Shown: in pieces, positions 32,079-40,080 of the stretch
How positions within the stretch are numbered: the stretch's first letter is position 1
How the letters are laid out: each line of letters opens with the position of its first letter
From: Planctomycetota bacterium
GTDB taxonomy: Bacteria; Planctomycetota; PUPC01; JACPCR01
NCBI GenBank assembly: GCA_016179685.1
Contig: JACPCR010000117.1
Span: forward strand, 1 to 41,189
Direction of reading: 5' to 3'
Length of the DNA stretch: 41,189 bases
Notes under the pieces: generated by a model
Databases searched by the model: none
What the model saw: only the letters and a program-made list of their open reading frames with translations
Told to the model about the DNA's origin: nothing
Made by a program: the position numbers and the translations under genes

Positions 32079-33323
32079 ATGGCTGGCCATACGGTGGCGG
32101 TGCTGGCCACCCTGGATACCAAGGGGCGCGAAGCTCAGTACCTCCGCGAGCAGATCGAACGGTTGGGGGACAAGGCTCTGGTTGTCGACACCGGGGTGGT
32201 GGGCAACCCGGCAGCGAAGGCGGACGTGACGCGGCAGGAAGTGGCCGAGGCCGGAGGCGCCTCGCTCGTGAAGCTCCTGGCGAACCCGACCCGCGAGATC
32301 GCCGCGCCGGTCATGGCCGAAGGGGCCAGCCGGATAGTGACGCGGCTGGCCGCAGCAGGGAAGGTCCATGGCATCGTTGCCCTGGGGGGCAGCCAAGGGA
32401 CCACACTGGCTACCCAGGTGATGCGTGCGCTCCCGTACGGTTTTCCCAAGGTCATGGTCTCCACCATGGCCTCAGGGAACGTTCGTCCATGGGTGGACAT
32501 CAAGGACGTGACCATGATGTTCTCGGTCACCGACATCCTCGGACTGAATCCGGTCATGGGCAAGATTCTGGCGAATGCGGCCGGCGCGGTCTGCGGCATG
32601 GCTGGCGTGGAGATGAGCTTGCGGCGCGGGGACAGACCGCTGGTGGGGGTGACCACCGTGGGCATCACCACCCAGGGTGCTATGAAGGCCATCCAGGTCT
32701 TGGAGGCCGCGGGCTACGAAACGATTGTCTTTCACGCCATCGGGCCCGGTGGACGCGCCATGGAGCAGATGATGAAGGAGGCGATTATCGACGCCGTGCT
32801 CGATTACTCGACCATCGAGGTCTCGAACGAAATGTATCATGCCCTCCTGGCAGGCGGCGAGGAGCGCCTGACGACCGCCGGGAAGCTGGGCATTCCCCAG
32901 GTGATCTGCCCGGGGGCCATCGAGGTGCTGGTCTTCAACGAACCGGAGACCGTCCCGGAAAAATACCGCGGGCGCACCCTCATCCGGCACAGCCCGCAGA
33001 TCACCGACGTGCGCCTGAACCGGGAAGAGATGGCCGAGGTCGGGCGAGAAGTGGCCCGGCGTCTGCAATTTACCCGGGACGAGGCGGTCTTCATGATCCC
33101 GACTGCGGGGTATGACAGCTACGCAGTCCGGGGCCAGGGCTTTTATGATCCGGACGCGGACGCGGCCTTCGTCGGTGAGCTGAGATCGGGTTTGCCCCGC
33201 TCCATTCAGCTCATCGAGCGAGACACCCATATCGAGGACCCGGCCTTCGCGACGGAGGCGGTCCAGAGGCTGATCGCGCTGATGGAGAAGGGCGGGCAAG
33301 GCGCTCCGCGCCGACCAGCCTGA
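32079..33323 (+). CDS. Tm-1-like ATP-binding domain protein (UPF0261)
   Basis: The 414-residue protein matches the UPF0261/Tm-1-like family: VAVLATLDTKGREAQYLREQI, VDTGVVGNP, GIVALGGSQGTTLATQVMRALPYGFPKVMVSTMASG, VTDILGLNPVMGKILANAAGA, and VGVTTVGITTQGAMKAIQVLEAAGYE with FHAIGPGGRAMEQM. The tomato Tm-1 protein uses this domain to bind ATP and block viral replication; the bacterial role is unknown. In eukaryotes it is fused to the TIM-barrel domain found as the next gene here, which suggests they work together. AAGGA precedes the ATG. The tail after GQGAPRRPA is disordered. Confidence 0.9.
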   Translation: MAGHTVAVLATLDTKGREAQYLREQIERLGDKALVVDTGVVGNPAAKADVTRQEVAEAGGASLVKLLANPTREIAAPVMAEGASRIVTRLAAAGKVHGIVALGGSQGTTLATQVMRALPYGFPKVMVSTMASGNVRPWVDIKDVTMMFSVTDILGLNPVMGKILANAAGAVCGMAGVEMSLRRGDRPLVGVTTVGITTQGAMKAIQVLEAAGYETIVFHAIGPGGRAMEQMMKEAIIDAVLDYSTIEVSNEMYHALLAGGEERLTTAGKLGIPQVICPGAIEVLVFNEPETVPEKYRGRTLIRHSPQITDVRLNREEMAEVGREVARRLQFTRDEAVFMIPTAGYDSYAVRGQGFYDPDADAAFVGELRSGLPRSIQLIERDTHIEDPAFATEAVQRLIALMEKGGQGAPRRPA

Positions 33324-33479
33324 TAGCGGGTAAAACCTGATCCTGGGCCTGACCAAGTTTCGTGCCGATCCTTCGACCGGCGACTCGTCTCCGAATCGTC
33401 CGGTCCCGACCTGGGGATCGGGAGCGCCGAAACTCACGCGATTGAAGTTTCCAGACGGCTCACAAGTGAAGGAGGAGCG

Positions 33480-34325
33480 ATGGCGAAGCGATATACCCGG
33501 CAGGAGTTCCTGGCCCGTCTCCGCGCCGAAATGCAGCGCGGCCGTCCCCTGGTGATGACCGGGGCGGGCAATGGGATTGCTGCCAAGTTCATCGAGCGGG
33601 GCGGGGTGGATATTCTTGGGGTCTATAACACCGGCTACTTTCGCATGCAGGGCTACGGCTCCCTCGCCGGGATGCTCCCCATGGCGGACGCCAATGAAAT
33701 GGTCTACCAGATGGGCAGGCGCGAGATCCTGCCGCGGGTCGAAGAAGTCCCGGTGATCGCCGGGGTCAATGGCGTGGATGTGCTCCGCGACATCCGTCTG
33801 TTCCTCGAGGAATGCCGGCGCATCGGCTTCTCGGGCGTCCATAATTTCCCCACGGTCGCCTGGTTCGATGGAGAGTATCGCAAGACCCTGGAGAAGACTG
33901 GGCTGGGCTATTCGATGGAAATCGACATGTTGAACTGGGCGCGCGAGCTCGACCTGTTGACAATTGGCTATGCCTTCAATGAGGAAGACGCGGGGAGGCT
34001 CATGCAAGGTGCGGCCCCGGATATCTTCATCTACCACGCGGGGATCACCCGAGGCGGGAGCACCGGCTACGCCGAGGGGCGCCCTCTCGAGGAGGCGGCC
34101 CGGCGCAGCCAGGCGCACTACGAGCTGGCCAGGCGCGTCAAGCCCGACGTCATTCTGCTTGCCCATGGGGCCGCACTGGTAGATCCTGAAGACGCCCAGT
34201 ACATGCTGGATCACACCGACTGCCACGGGGTGCAGCTAGGTTCGAGCATCGAGCGCCTGGCGATCGAGGGGCCGCTGGAGGAGCGTGCCGCTTCGTTCAA
34301 GACCGTGTGTTTCCGCAGGCTCTAG
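33480..34325 (+). CDS. Phosphoenolpyruvate hydrolase-family TIM-barrel protein
   Basis: The 281-residue protein is a PEP_hydrolase/Tm-1 C-domain TIM barrel related to the PEP mutase/isocitrate lyase group. Seen are GAGNGIAAKFIERGGVDILGVYNTG, a loop with SLAGMLPMADANEMV, VIAGVNGVDV, GVHNFPTVAWFDGEYRKTLE, and YHAGITRGGSTGY. The enzymatic activity is inferred from the family and has not been settled. GAAGGAGGAGCG lies just before the ATG, a strong ribosome site. It follows the Tm-1-like gene after 156 non-coding bases; the pair is the two-gene form of the Tm-1 fusion. The stop is TAG at 34323-34325. Confidence 0.88.
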   Translation: MAKRYTRQEFLARLRAEMQRGRPLVMTGAGNGIAAKFIERGGVDILGVYNTGYFRMQGYGSLAGMLPMADANEMVYQMGRREILPRVEEVPVIAGVNGVDVLRDIRLFLEECRRIGFSGVHNFPTVAWFDGEYRKTLEKTGLGYSMEIDMLNWARELDLLTIGYAFNEEDAGRLMQGAAPDIFIYHAGITRGGSTGYAEGRPLEEAARRSQAHYELARRVKPDVILLAHGAALVDPEDAQYMLDHTDCHGVQLGSSIERLAIEGPLEERAASFKTVCFRRL

Positions 34326-34380
34326 ACGTCTACATAGGTGTTCATTCGAGAATCACGCGGGAAGTTTGGACTAAGCAGTT

Positions 34381-34475
34381 ACGGCAAAGCCAACCGTTTT
34401 CCCTTTCCGCCGCCACAAAAGACCGTCCGTCTTGTTCTCAAGGCTCTGAAGGCAAAAAGCTCGCGGCTCTCACGG
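34381..34475 (-). pseudogene. Decayed fragment of a heparinase-like gene
   Basis: This stretch aligns with 35474-35560 inside the intact heparinase-like gene. Over the first 54 bases I count 44 identities, including an 18-base exact block (34417-34434 and 35510-35527), after which indels appear. On the minus strand one frame reads KTDGLLWRRKGKTVGFAV against KTDGLLWRQKGKVAGFAAV in the intact protein, and another reads ELFAFRAL against LLAFKAL, so a frameshift separates them. It is a remnant of a paralogue or partial duplication. It abuts the 3' end of hepT. Confidence 0.85.
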
Positions 34476-34808
34476 ATCCTGATCCTTCAGAATCTTCTGG
34501 GTGTCCTGTTTAAGCTGCGGAAGGTCGATTGTCACGGTGTCCCATACCTGCTGAAGGTCGATACCAAAGTAACGGTGAACCAAGACGTTTCTCATGCCCA
34601 CGATGTCCGACCAGGGTAGAGAGGGATAGCGCTGGGTTAGAGTCGGTGAAAGATTGGCGGCGGCCTCACCGACGATCTGAATGTGATGAATCGCCCAGAC
34701 CTGCAAAAGCTCGTCCTGGAAGAAAGCGTCTCTTCCGGCTGAGATGCGACGTTCAATATTCTCAATGGCTTCGATAATGTCTCGCAGTCGCTCAGAATCG
34801 CTTCTCAC
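34470..34808 (-). CDS. hepT: HepT-like toxin ribonuclease (DUF86)
   Basis: The 112-residue helical protein is of the HepT/DUF86 family. The catalytic RX4HXY motif is present (RNVLVHRY), preceded by WSDIVGMRN and IQIVGEAAANLS, both typical. HepT is a HEPN-type RNA nuclease; its partner MntA neutralises it by transferring AMP to the active-site tyrosine. The start is GTG, overlapping the mntA stop (GTGA, 34805-34808), so the pair is translationally coupled with mntA upstream. The stop sits on the edge of the decayed heparinase fragment. Confidence 0.93.
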   Translation of the reverse strand: MRSDSERLRDIIEAIENIERRISAGRDAFFQDELLQVWAIHHIQIVGEAAANLSPTLTQRYPSLPWSDIVGMRNVLVHRYFGIDLQQVWDTVTIDLPQLKQDTQKILKDQDP

Positions 34809-35095
34809 AACAGCGTGGCCTCCCGCAATACGCGCTCTCGAATCCTTGGTCGCAGGCCCCGGTCACTGATAACGTCCACTTTGCGGCCAAGGAGGCCCTC
34901 CAGTTCGCGGATTAAGGCTGCATGTTTCAGCAGGGTAACGCCGGGGTCCAGCCGTACCAGGAAGTCGAAATCGCTCTTTTCGTCGGCTTCATTGCGGGCC
35001 ACGGAACCGAACACTCTTACGTCACGGGCGCCGTAGCGTTCGGTGATTCGGAGAATATCCTGGCGTTTTTCCTTCAGCATTTCATTTAGGACCAT
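34805..35095 (-). CDS. mntA: MntA-like nucleotidyltransferase antitoxin
   Basis: The 96-residue protein is a minimal nucleotidyltransferase. The motif GSX10DXD is exact (GSVARNEADEKSDFD), followed by FLVRLDPGV and a third acidic position in KVDVISD. Such proteins transfer AMP from ATP onto HepT and so act as antitoxins. I chose the ATG at 35095 because AAGGAG lies seven bases upstream; the longer frame to 35179 has an N-terminus unlike the family. It overlaps hepT by four bases. Spacing and overlap define a standard two-gene module. Confidence 0.93.
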   Translation of the reverse strand: MVLNEMLKEKRQDILRITERYGARDVRVFGSVARNEADEKSDFDFLVRLDPGVTLLKHAALIRELEGLLGRKVDVISDRGLRPRIRERVLREATLL

Positions 35096-35250
35096 GGTTC
35101 GCTCCTTCGGGTGATCCCGAACTAAGGCTCTAAGATTTGTGGTTCCTCTAACAGTCCGCCAAGTGTACCCACCAGCCACCGAAATTTCCTCTCGAATGGG
35201 TCGTCGTTCTTGTCGTCCCTGGGCATGCTAGGAGTCCACGATTATTCACA

Positions 35251-38200
35251 TTATTGATGGATAGCCACCGCCACATGCTCCTCACTCCACAAACCTCGGC
35301 AGGAAATTGGCCGGTCCCGATAGTTCAGTAACACCGTAAATACTCCCTCTGGCGAACGCACGCTTACCGCCTGGCCTTGATCCAAGCCGACCACCTGGCC
35401 GTTGGCGTCGTTGACTTGCAGCGACTCGATGGAAACCTCCCCCGTCTCGCCCTTTCCATAAGGCCCGTAAACCGCGGCAAACCCAGCCACCTTGCCCTTC
35501 TGCCGCCATAAAAGACCGTCCGTCTTGCTCAGGGCTTTGAAGGCGAGAAGCTCTCCACGGTTCAGGAACGCCATGCTCAGTCCGCTGCCGTCACTCCGGG
35601 CCAGCCGGGCCAAGCCAACCGTGTCGAAGCGTCCAGACGGCACGAGCGATTGGTACAAGACCGATTCGCCTAACCGCTGGGCCTCTGTCTTTTCCAGACT
35701 GGTGACATCCAAGGCAAGACCGGTCAAGGAGCTCTGGTAAAGCCAGTCGAACGTGTGCTCGGTCACGGAAACACAGCGGTCTATGACGATGAGCGGGCCG
35801 CGGGTGAGCACCACCGTTCGTTCGTGCTCGAGGCTCTTATAGGCGCCGACCTCGCGGGCGCTGGCGGCTTCCCAGCCCTCGCCGGACTTGTGAAAGAGCA
35901 GTTCGCCCGTGTCCGCATCCGGGTTTTCGCCGTCAACCATGATGGAGGTCGAACTGGCGATGGTTTCCAGGAAATTCTTGAAGTTGTCGCCGTAACCACC
36001 CACGACGTTGCGGACAAACCACGCGCCTTTGGCGTAAGCGTTGATGGAGAGTTTGTTTCGGTGGCCGTGGACCAGCTCCCGGCCAAAGTGCATGTAGCAG
36101 TAATTGCCCGCGCCAGGGACTCGCAGGGCAATGCCGCCGTAGTCAGGGAAAACGGTCGTCCTGTCCGGGATGGGCGAGACGGTTTTTCCCTTGGGGACTT
36201 TGGGCGTGCCTTGCCAGGTGAGCGCCCAGAGGTAGCTTTCGTAGGGCTGTCCCTCGCCGGACCATGCGACCCCAAGGGGACGGTGATGAGCGATCCACGC
36301 CAGTTCGGGATCGTCGGTGAATGCGGCCAGCGAATGGATGGCGTTGTCGCTGTAGGAATAGCCACCGGGGCCGCCGGTCCCCAGCGTCGGGCTGCGTCCG
36401 TCCGGGCCGTAAAGTTTGTAGGCGGCTTTGAATATCACGGCCAGCTTGTCCTCCCAAGGCAGCAAGCCGTTATAGATGCAGGTTGCGAGCGTTGGAAAGG
36501 CCACGCCGTTGGCCACGTTCTGATAGCTGGGATTCTCCCACCAGTTGCCGTCGGGCAGGTAACCGACCCGGATGAGGTTGATGACGCCGTGGGGGTCGTA
36601 CATGGCACGGGCAACGAGTCCGGGGTTTTCCGCGGCAAGCCCGGCGTAAAGAGCGGACGAAGCGATCATCCATTGCAGGTTCATGGCCCCCACTTTGTGG
36701 TCCATCATCAGGTGGGCGGATGGGGCGAAGACCTTTTCGGAGGTCGCGACCAGTTCGTCCTGGCTCAAGACGCCCGCGGGCTGGATGAAATCGAGGGCGA
36801 TGGCCATGGCCGTGAGCCAGTTTCGCTCGTTCATGTAAGAGGATCCGATACGACTGGCGCCGGAGGTGTGGCTGTGGACCGGGCTGCCGGGCCCGGGCGC
36901 GGCTACGGGCAACTTCTCGTAACGCTCGATGTAACCCCGCAGGATGGCGGCTGCGGCCACGGCGAACTCTTTCCGTCCCGTGATGCCGTAAGCGAAGCCC
37001 AGGTTGCGGGCCGCGGCCGCGTTGGCCTGGTGCTTTCCGGCCCAGTTCTGCATACCCGCGTCGTAAAGCGGACCCGAATAGGAAAGGCCACACTTGGGGC
37101 ACTGATAAGTGGCGAAAGGCAGGTTGGGGACGGGAATCGTGGCCAGCCCGACCCCATCCAGCACACATGCGCTCCGCCCAGTAACCGCCATCGGCGGATA
37201 TTCCGGGACGTGTGCGAGCGCGCTCTCCCCGGCCCCGACAAAAACCTGAAAATCCCGCGAGAGGCTGGTCTGCAACTCTGGCTTGTTCCATTTGGCCCGC
37301 AGCTCGGTCATTCGGGCCGGGTTCATCAGGATGGCCGGATGGGCGACCTTCTCCGGCTTGATGCCCGCGGAAAGTTCGGTGAAGAGCACAAGGCCGGGAG
37401 CTTCGTACACGGTGAAGGCGACTTTGGCGGTTTCACCGTAATAGGGCGGGGCGACCGCGACGACCTCCGGGGAAGCGAAGACGCGGACAAAGGCTTCGCC
37501 GGTTTCTCCGGGCAGAAGCGAAAGCGGCGCGTCCGGCAAGATGCCCTGCAATCGGTTGAGGCTGCCTTGGACCAGCTTTGCACGGACGGAGAGGGGACGC
37601 GGCCCGCGGTTTTCGAGCCGGACCCGGAAATGGGTGACCTGCGATCCGTCCGTCAACCGTGCCCAGCGGCCCGGATACGACTTTTCCAGTCCGAGGGAGT
37701 TCTTGAGCAGCTTGATGTCATCGAGGCAAACCCGCGTGTATTCCGGGCCGGCGAGTTGGGCCACCTCGAACTGGAATTCCTGCTTTTCGGCGCTGAAGGT
37801 GTCGGGCCAGGCGTTTTCCCAGCGCCGCAAGTCCTGGGTGTAGACAAACCACTCCCCGAACTGATCCATCGTGTCGACGCTGTAATAAAGCCCGCGAAAT
37901 CCGTAAACCGCGGGATACTGCTGAACGATGGGGTTCAGATTCCAGATCGGTTTTCCCTCGAACTTCACCCAGAAGGTCAGAAGGTCGTACTGGCTGAAGT
38001 CGATGGTTTCGCGGTTCAGGTTGCGCAGGACCACGTGGCCGATGCCGTCGTCCGAGGCAGTCCATCGAAGCGCCTTTTTCCCTGAGGGAGCGCCCTCAAC
38101 GAGCTCGAGTTTTCCGGCATCCTGGTTCTCCCATTTCTCGAGGCCGTCCTCGAAATCGTCGATCACCAGGACTTCGGGCCACTCCTTGGGCTTCCGGGTC

Positions 38201-38274
38201 TCCTCTGCGGCCAGGAAAGCAGGGATGGAGAGGAGCAGGGCAACAGCCGCAACCGCCGCCGATTTCCGCGTCAT
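35251..38274 (-). CDS. Heparinase II/III-family polysaccharide lyase-like protein
   Basis: The 1007-residue protein begins with a clear signal peptide (AAVAAVALLLSIPAFLAAEE). An N-terminal beta-sandwich (VLVIDDFEDGLEKWENQDAG) is followed by a helical barrel of alginate-lyase/heparinase type, with YQCPKCGLSY, HSHTSGASRIGSSYMNERNW and YLPDGNWWENPSYQ. A C-terminal heparinase II/III-like beta domain follows, with RELVHGHRNKLSINAYAKG, where the His residues are typical. It is probably exported and degrades an acidic polysaccharide; substrate is unknown. The ATG at 38274 lies 3 bases after the stop of the small upstream gene and has a GGAAGGG site inside that gene's end. A fragment of a second copy lies at 34381-34475. 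Confidence 0.85.
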   Translation of the reverse strand: MTRKSAAVAAVALLLSIPAFLAAEETRKPKEWPEVLVIDDFEDGLEKWENQDAGKLELVEGAPSGKKALRWTASDDGIGHVVLRNLNRETIDFSQYDLLTFWVKFEGKPIWNLNPIVQQYPAVYGFRGLYYSVDTMDQFGEWFVYTQDLRRWENAWPDTFSAEKQEFQFEVAQLAGPEYTRVCLDDIKLLKNSLGLEKSYPGRWARLTDGSQVTHFRVRLENRGPRPLSVRAKLVQGSLNRLQGILPDAPLSLLPGETGEAFVRVFASPEVVAVAPPYYGETAKVAFTVYEAPGLVLFTELSAGIKPEKVAHPAILMNPARMTELRAKWNKPELQTSLSRDFQVFVGAGESALAHVPEYPPMAVTGRSACVLDGVGLATIPVPNLPFATYQCPKCGLSYSGPLYDAGMQNWAGKHQANAAAARNLGFAYGITGRKEFAVAAAAILRGYIERYEKLPVAAPGPGSPVHSHTSGASRIGSSYMNERNWLTAMAIALDFIQPAGVLSQDELVATSEKVFAPSAHLMMDHKVGAMNLQWMIASSALYAGLAAENPGLVARAMYDPHGVINLIRVGYLPDGNWWENPSYQNVANGVAFPTLATCIYNGLLPWEDKLAVIFKAAYKLYGPDGRSPTLGTGGPGGYSYSDNAIHSLAAFTDDPELAWIAHHRPLGVAWSGEGQPYESYLWALTWQGTPKVPKGKTVSPIPDRTTVFPDYGGIALRVPGAGNYCYMHFGRELVHGHRNKLSINAYAKGAWFVRNVVGGYGDNFKNFLETIASSTSIMVDGENPDADTGELLFHKSGEGWEAASAREVGAYKSLEHERTVVLTRGPLIVIDRCVSVTEHTFDWLYQSSLTGLALDVTSLEKTEAQRLGESVLYQSLVPSGRFDTVGLARLARSDGSGLSMAFLNRGELLAFKALSKTDGLLWRQKGKVAGFAAVYGPYGKGETGEVSIESLQVNDANGQVVGLDQGQAVSVRSPEGVFTVLLNYRDRPISCRGLWSEEHVAVAIHQ

Positions 38275-38277
38275 CTT

Positions 38278-38415
38278 TCAATTCCCTTCCGACTTGGCCT
38301 TCGTCATCTTTTCAAGCTCCTGCTTTACGGCGGACACCTCCCGGATGAGAGTCTTGAGCCGAAACAGGACAATCATGATCAACAGAAAACTGACGATGGA
38401 AAGGGCTTCGCTCAT
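38278..38415 (-). CDS. 45-residue single-helix membrane peptide
   Basis: The peptide MSEALSIVSFLLIMIVLFRL, continuing KTLIREVSAVKQELEKMTKA, has one membrane helix and a charged, coiled-coil-like tail. It has no family I recognise. AAAGGAGG lies five bases upstream of its ATG, one of the strongest ribosome sites in the window, which supports a real gene. Its TGA is three bases from the heparinase ATG, so the two are likely translated together. The role is unknown: a small scaffold or regulator at the membrane is possible. Confidence 0.7.
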   Translation of the reverse strand: MSEALSIVSFLLIMIVLFRLKTLIREVSAVKQELEKMTKAKSEGN

Positions 38416-38524
38416 GTCCGCCTCCTTTGGGGTGAAATAGTGGGAAGTTGTTTCTTCCTGATTCGTCATCCGAAGTATGCGGTTCTGGAAAAGATAGCCT
38501 CGGAAATCGTGTGAGAAATGGGTG

Positions 38525-40003
38525 CTAGAAGGTGGGGGACACTTCCCGGGGCCAGCGTTCCACGACGACCTTGGTCTGGGTATAGAATTCAACGGCGTGC
38601 CTGCCCTGGGCGTGCAAATCGCCGAAGAAGCTCTCCTTCCACCCGCTAAAGGGATAAAAGGCCATTGGGGCGGCAACGCCGACGTTGATGCCGATGTTGC
38701 CAGCCAGAGCCTCGTTCCGGAACTGCCGCGCCGCAGCCCCGCTGCTCGTGAAAAGGCAGGCCATGTTGCCATGGGCGGATCGGTTCACGAGGGCGATGGC
38801 CTCGCTGAGGTCCCGGGCATGGACGAGGCTGAGGACGGGTCCGAAGATTTCCGTGCGGGCCAGGTCCCCGTCTGGATTCACCTCATCGAGGAGGGTGGGG
38901 AAGGCGAAGAAGCCCGCGCCGTAGCCCTCGACCCTGCGGCCGCGTCCATCGACGATGGCCTTGGCGCCGGCATGGATGCCGCGGCCGATCCAGGCCTCGA
39001 TGCGGGTTCGGCTCTCCGCCGAGATGACGGGCCCCATCTCGACGCCCGGATCGAGTCCGCAGCCGACGCGTCGCGCGGACGCGACCTCGGCCATGGCTCG
39101 GGTGAAGCGCTGGCGGGCGTCGCCCACCGTGATGGCCAGCGAGGCCGCCAGGCAGCGCTGGCCCGCGCATCCGAAGGCGCTGTCCGCGGCAATACGCGTC
39201 GCCATCTCCAGGTCGGCGTCCGGGAGGACGATCAGCGGATTCTTGGCCCCGCCCTGGCACTGGGCACGCTTGCCCTGCGAGGCCGCCCGGGCGTAAACCT
39301 GCCGGGCGACCGGTGTCGAGCCTACGAACGAGATCGCCCGGACCGCCGGATGGTCCAGGATGGCCTCGACGGTCTCGCGCCCGCCATGGAGGAGTTGAGC
39401 GACGCCCCGAGGGAGTCCGGTCTGATCGATTAGCTCGAAGAGCCGTGTACTGGTCATCGGGACGCGCTGGCTGGGCTTGAGGATGAAAGAATTGCCGCAT
39501 GCGATCGCGTAGGGGAGAAACCAGAGGGGGATCATCGCTGGGAAATTGAACGGCGTGACGGCGGCGACCACGCCGACGGGCTGGCGGAACAGGTGCTCGT
39601 CGATGCCTCCGGCGATGTTCTCGTTGTTCCAGCCCTGGAGGAGCGTGGGGATGCCGCAGGCGACTTCGACGTTTTCGATGCCTCGGCGCACTTCCGAGGC
39701 AGATTCCGCCAGGGTCTTTCCGCACTCTTCGGTGATGACCCGAGCGATCTCATCCGAATGCGCCTCGAGGAGCGGCTTGAGCCGAAACAGGAACTGGACG
39801 CGGTCGGTCGCCGGGATGCGACGCCACTCCTCGAACGCGTCGGCCGCGGCGCGGGCCGCCGCGTCGACCTCGGCGGCCGGCGTCGCCTGCGCGCGGGCGA
39901 TGACCTCTGCCGTCGCCGGGTTGATCACGGGAAGGTGCTGGCTGGACGAGGAACGCTTCCATTGGCCGTCCACGTAGTTGGGCAATTCCTGCACATCGCT
40001 CAT
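38525..40003 (-). CDS. mmsA: CoA-acylating methylmalonate-semialdehyde dehydrogenase
   Basis: The 492-residue aldehyde dehydrogenase has MmsA/IolA signatures: NYVDGQWKRSSSSQHLPVINPATAEVI, QPVGVVAAVTPFNFPAMIPLWFLP, FILKPSQRVPMTS, FVGSTPVARQVYARA, QGGAKNPLIVLPDADL, the catalytic Cys284 in GCAGQRCLA, and FGDLHAQGRHAVEFYTQTK. It oxidises methylmalonate or malonate semialdehyde to propionyl- or acetyl-CoA, in valine or myo-inositol breakdown. The ATG at 40003 has AAAGGGAG nearby. It follows nadK, separated by a gene-end hairpin. No inositol genes are seen in the window. Confidence 0.94.
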   Translation of the reverse strand: MSDVQELPNYVDGQWKRSSSSQHLPVINPATAEVIARAQATPAAEVDAAARAAADAFEEWRRIPATDRVQFLFRLKPLLEAHSDEIARVITEECGKTLAESASEVRRGIENVEVACGIPTLLQGWNNENIAGGIDEHLFRQPVGVVAAVTPFNFPAMIPLWFLPYAIACGNSFILKPSQRVPMTSTRLFELIDQTGLPRGVAQLLHGGRETVEAILDHPAVRAISFVGSTPVARQVYARAASQGKRAQCQGGAKNPLIVLPDADLEMATRIAADSAFGCAGQRCLAASLAITVGDARQRFTRAMAEVASARRVGCGLDPGVEMGPVISAESRTRIEAWIGRGIHAGAKAIVDGRGRRVEGYGAGFFAFPTLLDEVNPDGDLARTEIFGPVLSLVHARDLSEAIALVNRSAHGNMACLFTSSGAAARQFRNEALAGNIGINVGVAAPMAFYPFSGWKESFFGDLHAQGRHAVEFYTQTKVVVERWPREVSPTF

Positions 40004-40040
40004 GAGGCTCCCTTTCGCTGTTGAGGATGTTTCTAAAGCA

Positions 40041-40078
40041 GACGAGTTCGTGAGTGCGGGTGCACTTGCGAACTCGTC
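40041..40078. repeat. Gene-end hairpin, copy 2 (nadK-mmsA gap)
   Basis: Perfect arms GACGAGTTCG (40041-40050) and CGAACTCGTC (40069-40078) enclose TGAGTGCGGGTGCACTTG. The element begins two bases from the nadK TAG stop, just as the related hairpin at 6333 overlaps the pyrH TAG. Both carry CTAG at the stop followed by GA-GAG-type arms on the minus strand. It lies between nadK and mmsA on the same transcript. Confidence 0.75.
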
Positions 40079-40080
40079 AA

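Noticed and set aside
32472..34226. A 584-codon minus-strand frame opposite the Tm-1/PEP-hydrolase genes
   Set aside because: It spans two recognised genes and the gap between them; no family features seen.
35755..38085. A 776-codon plus-strand frame opposite the heparinase-like gene
   Set aside because: It is antisense to a recognisable exported enzyme and has no motif of its own.
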